Shown: positions 40,142 to 49,177 of the stretch, piece after piece
How the letters are laid out: every line of letters begins with the position of its first letter
Position numbering within the stretch: position 1 is the first letter of the stretch
Assembly: GCF_014779665.1 (NCBI RefSeq)
Contig: NZ_JACXYY010000003.1
Location: 124,001 to 188,000, forward strand
DNA length: 64,000 nucleotides
Direction of reading: 5' to 3'
DNA from: Nocardioides hwasunensis
GTDB lineage: Bacteria; Actinomycetota; Actinomycetes; Propionibacteriales; Nocardioidaceae
The notes under the pieces: generated by a model
The model's input: only the letters and a program-made list of their open reading frames with translations
Told to the model about the DNA's origin: nothing
Database searches by the model: none
Translations under genes and position numbers: made by a program

Positions 40142-40546
40142 TCAGCCCTCGAGGAAGGACCAGCGCACCTCGCGCCGGGCGTTGTCGACGTTGAGGTCGA
40201 CCAGACAGATGCTCTGCCAGGTCCCGAGCGCGAGGCGTCCGCCGAGCACCGGCACCGTGCAGTGCGGCGGCACGATCGCGGGCATCACGTGCGAGCGGCC
40301 GTGGCCGGGAGAGCCGTGCCGGTGCCGCCACCGGTCGTCGGCCGGGAGCAGGTCGCCGAGGGCGGCCAGCAGGTCGTCGTCCGACCCGGCGCCGGTCTCG
40401 ATGATCGCGATGCCCGCGGTCGCGTGCGGCACGAAGACCTGCAGCAGACCGTCGCCCCCACCGCTCACGAAGTCGGCCGCGTCGCGGGTCAGGTCGAGCA
40501 CGACCTCGTCGCCACCGGTGCGGTAGGTGCGGGTCTCGCTGCGCAC
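40142..40546 (-). CDS. YjbQ/UPF0047 family protein (secondary thiamine-phosphate synthase type)
   Basis: A 134-aa protein of the YjbQ family, some members of which show weak thiamine-phosphate synthase activity. Signatures are G-L-L-Q-V-F-V-P-H-A-T-A-G-I-A-I, H-V-M-P-A-I-V and G-T-W-Q-S-I-C-L-V-D-L-N, with conserved His residues probably binding metal. The start is GTG, one base past the thiamine-binding gene, so they are translated together. Confidence 0.9.
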   Translation of the reverse strand: MRSETRTYRTGGDEVVLDLTRDAADFVSGGGDGLLQVFVPHATAGIAIIETGAGSDDDLLAALGDLLPADDRWRHRHGSPGHGRSHVMPAIVPPHCTVPVLGGRLALGTWQSICLVDLNVDNARREVRWSFLEG

Positions 40547-40547
40547 G

Positions 40548-40847
40548 TCAGTCCGCCAGCGCCTGGTCGATGCGCTCGACCTTCGCGGCGAGCTGGCCGT
40601 CGTAGCCCGGGCGGATGTCGGCCTTGAGCACGAGCCCGACGCGCGGGGAGACGGCCGAGACGACCTCGACGGCCTGCTTCACGACGGCCATCACCTCGTC
40701 CCACTCCCCCTCGATGTTCGTGAACATCGCGTTGGTCTCGTGGGGCAGTCCCGACTCACGGACCACTCGTACGGCGGCTGCGACCGCCTCGGTGACCGAT
40801 CCGCTCGGGTCCTGGGCGACGGGTGAGATCGAGAAGGCAACCAGCAT
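40548..40847 (-). CDS. Thiamine-binding protein of the MTH1187/YkoF-like (DUF77) family
   Basis: A 99-aa small ferredoxin-like-fold protein: F-S-I-S-P-V-A-Q, a helix with V-V-R-E-S-G-L-P-H-E-T-N-A-M-F-T-N-I-E-G-E-W-D-E-V and V-G-L-V-L-K-A-D-I-R-P-G-Y. Family members bind thiamine. ATG 40847 lies 7 nt after TAGCCT, which argues for it over the GTG two codons upstream. Pairing with YjbQ suggests a thiamine-related pair, role unproven. Confidence 0.88.
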   Translation of the reverse strand: MLVAFSISPVAQDPSGSVTEAVAAAVRVVRESGLPHETNAMFTNIEGEWDEVMAVVKQAVEVVSAVSPRVGLVLKADIRPGYDGQLAAKVERIDQALAD

Positions 40848-40854
40848 GATCACG

Positions 40855-40860
40855 AGGCTA
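40855..40860 (-). promoter_or_regulatory. -10 box for leaderless thiamine-binding gene
   Basis: Minus-strand TAGCCT, 7 nt, then the ATG at 40847. Confidence 0.5.
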
Positions 40861-40937
40861 GTCGCCCCGGTGCAGGGCACCTCTTCGGGTGGCCCGACCC
40901 ATCCGCAGGCGTGCCTACGTTCGAAGCACTCACAACG

Positions 40938-40953
40938 GCCCGTACCTACGGGC
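40938..40953. promoter_or_regulatory. 16-bp perfect palindrome upstream of the alpha/beta hydrolase
   Basis: GCCCGTA-CC-TACGGGC has 7-bp perfect arms. It lies 20 nt before the hydrolase ATG and about 17 nt after a TACGTT box (40916-40921), the place for a repressor site or a small mRNA hairpin. Confidence 0.45.
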
Positions 40954-40973
40954 TCTCGAGGAAGGATGACCAC

Positions 40974-41810
40974 ATGCCCGATGTCACCGCAAGCTCCGGA
41001 CTCCTCAGCAGGACGAAGGTCCACGTCGACGATTCGGGTGGCTCCGGACGCCCCGTCGTCCTGATCCACGGCTGGCCGCTCTCCGGCGAGTCGTGGAGCG
41101 AGCAGGTCGGCCCGCTGCGCGATGCCGGCTACCGGGTCGTCGCCTACGACCGCCGCGGCTTCGGGCGCAGCGACAAGCCGTCCAAGGGCTACGACTACGA
41201 CACGCTCGCCGACGACCTCGACAGCGTGCTCACCGAGCTCGAGCTGACCGACGTCACGCTGGTCGGCTTCTCGATGGGCGGCGGCGAGGTCGCGCGCTAC
41301 GTCGCCAAGCACGGCGAGGACCGGATCCACTCTGTCGTGTTCGCCGCAGCCGTGCCGCCGTACCTGATGAAGACCGACGACAACCCCGATGGTCCCCTCA
41401 CCGAGGACGCGGCCGGCGAGATGGAGCAGGGCCTCAAGGACGACCGCGCGACCTTCTTCGACGGGTTCACGACGGACTTCTTCTCCGCGGGCGGCGAGCT
41501 GAAGGTGACCGAGGAGCAGCGACAGCAGGCCATCGCCCTGTGCCACCAGAGCGACCAGACCGCCGCCCTCGGCTGCATGGAGGCCTTCGGGACCACCGAC
41601 TTCCGCGACGACCTGACGAAGGTCACCGTGCCTGCCCTGGTGATCCACGGCGACGCGGACGGCATCGTCCCCGTCGAGGGGTCCGGCCGACGGACGCACG
41701 CGGCGATCGCCAGCTCCGAGCTGGTCGTCGTCGAGGGCGCACCGCACGGGTTCAACGTGAGCCACGCCGAGGAGTTCAACCGCTCGCTCCTGCACTTCCT
41801 GGAGCGCTGA
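40974..41810 (+). CDS. Alpha/beta hydrolase (non-haem haloperoxidase/esterase type)
   Basis: A 278-aa cytosolic hydrolase. The oxyanion motif is L-I-H-G-W-P-L-S-G-E-S-W, the nucleophile Ser is in G-F-S-M-G-G-G-E, the acid is in H-G-D-A-D-G-I-V and the His in G-A-P-H-G-F-N. Y-D-R-R-G-F-G-R-S completes the chloroperoxidase-like pattern. Likely an esterase or perhydrolase; the natural substrate is unknown. ATG 40974 follows GAGGAAGG. It is divergent from the thiamine-binding gene. Confidence 0.92.
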   Translation: MPDVTASSGLLSRTKVHVDDSGGSGRPVVLIHGWPLSGESWSEQVGPLRDAGYRVVAYDRRGFGRSDKPSKGYDYDTLADDLDSVLTELELTDVTLVGFSMGGGEVARYVAKHGEDRIHSVVFAAAVPPYLMKTDDNPDGPLTEDAAGEMEQGLKDDRATFFDGFTTDFFSAGGELKVTEEQRQQAIALCHQSDQTAALGCMEAFGTTDFRDDLTKVTVPALVIHGDADGIVPVEGSGRRTHAAIASSELVVVEGAPHGFNVSHAEEFNRSLLHFLER

Positions 41811-41832
41811 CCTCCACGCAGCACCAACGACC

Positions 41833-42525
41833 TCAGGCGTTGGCCCCCTGGCCCGGAAGCCCGCCTCCCGGGTCGGGGGTGCCGCCCTCGCAGGAGACCC
41901 CGAACTCGGGTGCGGTGTGCCCGTCGCCGTACTCCTCGAGGAAGAGGGCGAGGCGCGAGTCGTCGGCGCCGTCCAGCTGGAGCTGGGCGCCCCACACGGT
42001 GATGACCACGGGCGAGGGCAGGCCCTCGCGCGGGGACATGATGCCGTTGTCGGGCAGCACGGACGCCAGCTGGTCGACGTCGTCGGCCGACAGGTCGGGG
42101 TCGTGGGTGATCCACGTGGTGCCGTGCTCGAGGTCGTGGACCGCGTTCTCGTCGCGCACCGGCTCGTCGTAGACACCGCATGCCAGCCAGATCGGCGCAT
42201 GCGCACCGCCCGCAGGCGGGTCCTGGGGGTAGTTGACGTCGTCGGTGGTGTGCGAGCGGTCGGTGATGTCCCACGTCTGCACCTCGGACAGGTCGAGGGC
42301 GCGCTGGGCGTCCTCCTCACCCCGGATGGCCCGGTCGACCAGAGGCGCGACCAGCGCGGCACCGAGCACGAGCACGGCACTGGCGGTGGCGAGCACGAGC
42401 GGCAGGCTGCGGCGGTGCTCCGTCCCGGCCTCGACGAACTCGCCCGCGGCGCGGGGTGCGGCCAGGCCCCCTGGCTCGACGGGCGGTGCCGGCTCGACCT
42501 GCTCTGGCCGCTCGTCGTCGTTCAC
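41833..42525 (-). CDS. Membrane-anchored DUF3105 protein
   Basis: A 230-aa protein with a Pro/Glu-rich cytoplasmic tail, one transmembrane helix (about residues 42-64) and an outside DUF3105 domain. The domain shows Y-P-Q-D-P-P-A-G-G-A-H-A-P-I-W and H-D-L-E-H-G-T-T-W-I, with His residues conserved in the family and perhaps metal-binding. The tail ends in a Gly/Pro stretch. Function unknown. GTG 42525 lies 6 nt after TAGCCT. Confidence 0.85.
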   Translation of the reverse strand: MNDDERPEQVEPAPPVEPGGLAAPRAAGEFVEAGTEHRRSLPLVLATASAVLVLGAALVAPLVDRAIRGEEDAQRALDLSEVQTWDITDRSHTTDDVNYPQDPPAGGAHAPIWLACGVYDEPVRDENAVHDLEHGTTWITHDPDLSADDVDQLASVLPDNGIMSPREGLPSPVVITVWGAQLQLDGADDSRLALFLEEYGDGHTAPEFGVSCEGGTPDPGGGLPGQGANA

Positions 42526-42531
42526 GGCGTC

Positions 42532-42537
42532 AGGCTA
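42532..42537 (-). promoter_or_regulatory. -10 box for leaderless DUF3105 gene
   Basis: Minus-strand TAGCCT, 6 nt, then the GTG at 42525. Confidence 0.5.
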
Positions 42538-42655
42538 CCGATCGGGGCCATGCGCCGAGGTCGACCCCGCCCTCGGTCGGCTCCCTCCAGGACGCGGCAC
42601 GGCCGCGCCCAGGGAGCCTGGACGCGGCCGTGTGATGCTCAGCCGACGCGTGCGG

Positions 42656-45349
<2,694 letters not shown>

Positions 45350-45425
45350 CAGCCACATCTCCTCGGGGAGTTCGCGGGTTCGTGCCCATCCTGCCGTCGC
45401 GCGTGAGCGCGGGAAAAGGAAGGCG

Positions 45426-45431
45426 ACCCTA
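45426..45431 (-). promoter_or_regulatory. -10 box of acnA
   Basis: Minus-strand TAGGGT. It gives a leader of about 70 nt and puts the 18-bp palindrome over the -35 region. Confidence 0.55.
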
Positions 45432-45447
45432 AGTTCCGGTCATGCGA

Positions 45448-45465
45448 TATCTTGACGTCAAGATA
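45448..45465. promoter_or_regulatory. 18-bp perfect palindromic operator between acnA and a P-loop kinase
   Basis: TATCTTGACGTCAAGATA is perfectly symmetric. It covers the expected acnA -35 and lies 25 nt before the kinase -10. From memory it resembles MarR-family (TamR/UrtR-type) sites that control aconitase genes in Streptomyces. No regulator gene is adjacent. Confidence 0.75.
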
Positions 45466-45489
45466 CCACAGCAGGGACAACGCCCTGGC

Positions 45490-45495
45490 TACTGT
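45490..45495 (+). promoter_or_regulatory. -10 box for leaderless kinase gene
   Basis: TACTGT, 7 nt, then the GTG at 45503. This supports the GTG over an upstream in-frame start inside the palindrome. Confidence 0.5.
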
Positions 45496-45502
45496 CTCCC
45501 GC

Positions 45503-46036
45503 GTGGCGACCCTCCTCCACCTCAACGGTCCGTCCGGCGTCGGGAAGTCGACGCTCGCCCGCGCGCACGCCGCCGACCACCCCGGCACGCTGCTGTGCGA
45601 CATCGACGAGCTCAGGTCGTGGGTGTCGGGTTGGGAGGACGACTTCGTCGGCACCGGCGAGGCCGTCCGCGCCACCGCCCTGGCGCTGATGACGGCCTAC
45701 CTCCGCTCGGGCCGAGACGTGGTGCTCCCCCAGCTCATCGTCACCCCCGCGCAGGTCGCTCGCTTCGAGGCCGCCGCCGCGGAGGCAGGAGCGTCGTACG
45801 TCGGCGTGGTGCTGGACGCCGACCCGGATGTTGTGCTGCGCCGGCTGCACGCGCGCGAGGTCACGCCGGTCACCGCGGTGATCTCGCGCATCATCGAGGA
45901 GCGCGGCGGTGATGCCCTCGTCCTCGAGGGCCGCCGGCAGCTGCTCGACCTGGCCGCCGCGGAGGGATGGCCCGTCGTCGACACGGGCGATCGCGATGCC
46001 GCGCTCGCCGAGCTGGCCGCGCTCGCCGGGCGCTGA
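45503..46036 (+). CDS. Small P-loop kinase-like protein
   Basis: A 177-aa nucleotide-binding protein. Walker A is L-N-G-P-S-G-V-G-K-S-T-L-A, and the likely base/Mg site is L-L-C-D-I-D-E-L-R-S-W-V. L-Q or D-V-V-L-P-Q-L-I-V follows, with an Arg-rich lid (L-R-R-L-H-A-R-E-V). It resembles AAA/shikimate-kinase-like or antibiotic-phosphotransferase-type kinases, and the substrate cannot be assigned. It is divergent from acnA and may share its operator. Confidence 0.8.
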   Translation: MATLLHLNGPSGVGKSTLARAHAADHPGTLLCDIDELRSWVSGWEDDFVGTGEAVRATALALMTAYLRSGRDVVLPQLIVTPAQVARFEAAAAEAGASYVGVVLDADPDVVLRRLHAREVTPVTAVISRIIEERGGDALVLEGRRQLLDLAAAEGWPVVDTGDRDAALAELAALAGR

Positions 46037-46043
46037 CTGCGAC

Positions 46044-46400
46044 TCAGCCGATGCCGGCGACCCGGTCGAGGCGCTGCAGCAGGTCGTGGGCCGCGAGCTC
46101 GACGTCCTTGTGGCGCCACTCGGCCGCGCGGTAGACGCACGCGATCAGCCCGGTGCGGTGGACCCGCCGGAAGTCGCCGTAGCCGAAGGCGTGCCGCGCC
46201 TTGGTCTCGTCGTTCGCGCCCTGGGTGAGGCCCAGGTGCCAGGCGGCGTAGTCCTCCCACGGGTGCCTCTCGAGGTAGGCGTTCTGCGCCTCGGCATCGG
46301 GCTGGACGTCGCCCCAGTCGCTGTCGAGGACGTACTGCCGGGCGTCGATGAGCCTGCTCGCGTGGCCGACGGCGGCCGGGTTCACCTCGTAGGTGGCCAT
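46044..46400 (-). CDS. Conserved hypothetical protein
   Basis: A 118-aa cytosolic protein, family name not recalled. Notable stretches are A-S-R-L-I-D-A-R-Q-Y-V-L-D-S-D-W-G-D-V-Q-P, Y-A-A-W-H-L-G-L and K-A-R-H-A-F-G-Y-G-D-F-R-R-V-H-R-T-G-L-I-A. It is rich in Trp, His and Arg and probably helical; conserved actinobacterial relatives are likely. ATG 46400 is used; a GTG three codons upstream is possible. It is convergent with the kinase gene (7 nt apart). Confidence 0.75.
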   Translation of the reverse strand: MATYEVNPAAVGHASRLIDARQYVLDSDWGDVQPDAEAQNAYLERHPWEDYAAWHLGLTQGANDETKARHAFGYGDFRRVHRTGLIACVYRAAEWRHKDVELAAHDLLQRLDRVAGIG

Positions 46401-46419
46401 GCCCGCCACCCTGCCAGAC

Positions 46420-47922
46420 TCAGAAGCCCAGCACCTTGCCCAGCGCCGAGAAGAAGGCGTCGAACGTCCGCGCGATCGGGTTGCGGGATCCGTCCGCGGT
46501 CGCCTTCTGCCAGAAAAGCGGGTGGATCCCGGTGAACTCGTCGTCGACGAGCGGCGTCCGGCCCCACAGGTAGGGCCAGAACACCTCGGTCCGGTTGACT
46601 CCTGCGCTCAGGCGGGAGTCGAAGCCCATCACCAGGTTCTGCTCCATCCTTGTGGAGCGGCCCCCGGGGTCGGTGGCCACGACGTCGCCGCTGCCCTGGA
46701 CGATCAGGCTGCCGGTGCCCGCGAACAGGATGTAGCGCACCTGCCACGTCGCGAAGGACTGGATGCCGAACCGCCAGCGCGTCTCGAGCTCCGGCGTGCC
46801 GATCACGCCCACGACGTGCCTCGGTCGCATCACCACGCCCGGGTGGTCGGTGAAGTCGATCCGCATCAGGTACGAGTCGGGATCGCCGGGAGTCGACAAC
46901 GTCGCCGAGGTGCCGCGCTCGTCACCCGTGACCCGGCTCAGCCCGTAGAGCCCGGCCGCGAAGCTGATGAAGGGCGACGACCAGTCGTAGAGGAGCCGGC
47001 CACTGATCCTCCCCTGCACCGGCCGGACGTGCTCCGACCGCGCGGACATCACCTCGCCGTCGGCGAGCTCGACCGTCAAGGTCCGGAGTGCCTCGGACGT
47101 GTCGAGGCGGGCCGCCCCCTCCTCGGAACCGGCCGACAGGTGGATGGGCCGGTGTGCCCGCTTCACGGCCGGCATCAGGACGAAGTAGCTGACCACGCGG
47201 AGCAGTGCGGGCATGACCAGCGCGAGGAGGGCGACGAGGGCCAGCCACTTCCACGACTTCGCCCACTGGTCCACCACCCATCCCACGCCGGACCCCTGGG
47301 CCTGCTCCAGCGTCCGCTCCTCCGCCTTCTTCTGGCCGAGCACCGCCTCCGTGTCCTCGATCTCGCGGTCGGTCGAGGCCAGGTCGCTGCCCTCGCCGAG
47401 CCGGGACAGCTTCTCCTGGTTGCTCAACGACGGGTCGGTCAGGATCTCGGCTCGGGCCTCGGCCGTGGCCACGCCGCGCTCAAGGGTGGTCAGCGTCTCG
47501 CGCGCCGCCTCGGCCGCGCGTTCCTTGAGCTCGCACGTGTTCGGCACCACCGGCAGGCTCTCGACCAGCTCCCGGAGACGACTGCAGTCGTCAGCCTCCT
47601 CGAGCCGGTCCTCGAGCACCGCCTTCTGGTCCGCGACCTTCTGCCTGCTGCTGTCGAGCTCCGTCCCGACGGCGGCCTGTAGTGAGTCGACCGCGGCGCT
47701 CCGGCGCTCTTCGGCCACCTCCTTCAGCTGGGCCAGGTCCGTCTCCAGACCTGCGCGCTCCTCCGCGACCTGCTCCAGGCGATCCCGGTCGGAGACGGCT
47801 TCGCGGATGGCGGGGACCAGCGCCTGGACGAGCAGGTAGCCGACGAACAGCGACAGCACCAGCACCACGAGCGCGCCGGCCTTCCGCAGCACGAAGCCCA
47901 GGACTGCCGAGACGAGACGCAC
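46420..47922 (-). CDS. Membrane protein with long coiled coil and AIM24-like C-terminal domain
   Basis: A 500-aa protein not recognised as a whole. One transmembrane helix (about 14-36) is followed by about 175 residues of heptad-like Leu/Glu/Arg helix, with Cys pairs in D-C-S-R-L and N-T-C-E-L. A second hydrophobic segment lies near 222-250. The C-terminal half is beta-rich and contains R-Y-I-L-F-A-G-T-G-S-L-I-V-Q-G-S-G-D-V-V, recalling AIM24. Both helices would place the coiled coil outside and the AIM24-like part in the cytosol. GTG 47922 lies 7 nt after TAGGAT, whose TAG is the stop of the upstream gene. Confidence 0.75.
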   Translation of the reverse strand: MRLVSAVLGFVLRKAGALVVLVLSLFVGYLLVQALVPAIREAVSDRDRLEQVAEERAGLETDLAQLKEVAEERRSAAVDSLQAAVGTELDSSRQKVADQKAVLEDRLEEADDCSRLRELVESLPVVPNTCELKERAAEAARETLTTLERGVATAEARAEILTDPSLSNQEKLSRLGEGSDLASTDREIEDTEAVLGQKKAEERTLEQAQGSGVGWVVDQWAKSWKWLALVALLALVMPALLRVVSYFVLMPAVKRAHRPIHLSAGSEEGAARLDTSEALRTLTVELADGEVMSARSEHVRPVQGRISGRLLYDWSSPFISFAAGLYGLSRVTGDERGTSATLSTPGDPDSYLMRIDFTDHPGVVMRPRHVVGVIGTPELETRWRFGIQSFATWQVRYILFAGTGSLIVQGSGDVVATDPGGRSTRMEQNLVMGFDSRLSAGVNRTEVFWPYLWGRTPLVDDEFTGIHPLFWQKATADGSRNPIARTFDAFFSALGKVLGF

Positions 47923-47929
47923 CCGGGCG

Positions 47930-47935
47930 ATCCTA
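47930..47935 (-). promoter_or_regulatory. -10 box that includes the stop codon of the upstream gene
   Basis: Minus-strand TAGGAT; its TAG is the stop codon of the methyltransferase (47935-47933). Seven nt later is the GTG at 47922. Confidence 0.5.
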
Positions 47936-49177
47936 GGGGTCGGACCGGGGGCCGCTCCTCGTGAGCAGCGCGACGCACTCCACGTGGTGGGTCATGGGGA
48001 AGAGGTCGAAGGCCCGGATCGCGGTCAGCTCGTAGCCGTGCTCGGCGAAGATCGCCACGTCCCGACCGAGCGCGGCGGGGTCGCAGGCGACGTACGCCAC
48101 CGCGCGGGGACGGCGGTCGACGACCTGCTCCACGACGGCTCGCTTCGCGCCCTCGCGCGGCGGATCGAGCACGACCAGGTCGAACGGCTCGTCGAAGCCT
48201 GCACGCAGCACGTGGTCGGTGGCTCCGCACTCGACGACGGCCGCCTTCAGCGCCGCCAGGTTGGCACGGGCGTGCTGGCACGCCGTGCGGTCGGCCTCGA
48301 CCGCGACGACGCGGGCGCCCGTGGCGTGGCCGACGAACCGGGCGAACAGGCCGACACCGGCGTAGAGGTCGAGGGCGCGCTCCCCCGCCGTCGGCCGCAG
48401 CAGGTCGAGGACGGCCTCGACCAGCACCCGCGGCGCCTCGGGGTGGACCTGCCAGAAGCCGTCGGCCGCGACGCTGAAGGGGTACGTCGCCTCGCCGACC
48501 GAGACCTCGTGGGTGACCGGGTCTCGCGACGGGCGCTGCGCGCCCTCCTCGACCACCGGCTGTCCGGTAGGTGCCTGGTGGGGCCGGGCGCCCTCGGCGG
48601 CGATCAGGCAGTCGTCGATCGCGACGAGCTCGTGCGAGCGGTGCGCCCGCATCGCCGGGCGACCGTCCGGCAGCGCGGCGTACCTCTGCCGGGTACGCCA
48701 GCGCAGGCCGTCGTCGGGACGGCCGGGGACCGGGACGGCCTCGACCTGCAGTCCGGTCACCAGGGGTGAGTCCGCCGCGAGCCGTCCGAGCCGCACCAGC
48801 TGCTCGCGGACGACGGCGGTCTTGAGGTCGCGCTGGGCGGGCACGGCGACGTGCTGGAAGTCGCAGCCCCCACACCGACCGGGACCCGAGAACGGGCACG
48901 GTGCAGCGACCCGGTCGGGCGAGGCCTCGCGGACCTCCACGGCGTCACCGCGCCAGAACCGGTCGCCATCGGTGCCCTCGGTGATCTCGAGCAGCACCCG
49001 CTCCCCCGGCAGCGCGTGGCGCACGAACACGACCCGGGCCTCGGGCTCGGGGAGTCGGACCACGCAGTGCCCGCCGTGGGCGACGGGACCGACCTCGGCC
49101 TCGAACCGCTCACCGACCCGCGATCGCCCGCGCGGCTTGCGTGGCCGGTTGCTCCTGCCTTCGCGTCGGCCGCTCAC
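47933..49177 (-). CDS. TRAM-domain 23S rRNA (uracil-5)-methyltransferase-like protein (RlmD/RumA family)
   Basis: A 414-aa SAM-dependent RNA methyltransferase. After a basic tail the TRAM domain covers about residues 22-85. A Cys cluster (C-P-F-S-G-P-G-R-C-G-G-C) is the family Fe-S site, with the fourth Cys probably in D-D-C-L. The methyltransferase half has D-L-Y-A-G-V-G-L-F, L-D-P-P-R-E-G-A and the catalytic Cys in Y-V-A-C-D-P-A. The exact target uridine is unknown. It is coupled to the KimA-like gene by a 4-nt overlap. The same order is known in mycobacteria. Confidence 0.92.
   Translation of the reverse strand: MSGRREGRSNRPRKPRGRSRVGERFEAEVGPVAHGGHCVVRLPEPEARVVFVRHALPGERVLLEITEGTDGDRFWRGDAVEVREASPDRVAAPCPFSGPGRCGGCDFQHVAVPAQRDLKTAVVREQLVRLGRLAADSPLVTGLQVEAVPVPGRPDDGLRWRTRQRYAALPDGRPAMRAHRSHELVAIDDCLIAAEGARPHQAPTGQPVVEEGAQRPSRDPVTHEVSVGEATYPFSVAADGFWQVHPEAPRVLVEAVLDLLRPTAGERALDLYAGVGLFARFVGHATGARVVAVEADRTACQHARANLAALKAAVVECGATDHVLRAGFDEPFDLVVLDPPREGAKRAVVEQVVDRRPRAVAYVACDPAALGRDVAIFAEHGYELTAIRAFDLFPMTHHVECVALLTRSGPRSDP

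Noticed and set aside
45452..45505. Longer form of the kinase starting at 45452
   Set aside because: That start lies inside the palindrome and upstream of the -10 at 45490. The Walker A strand begins just after GTG 45503.
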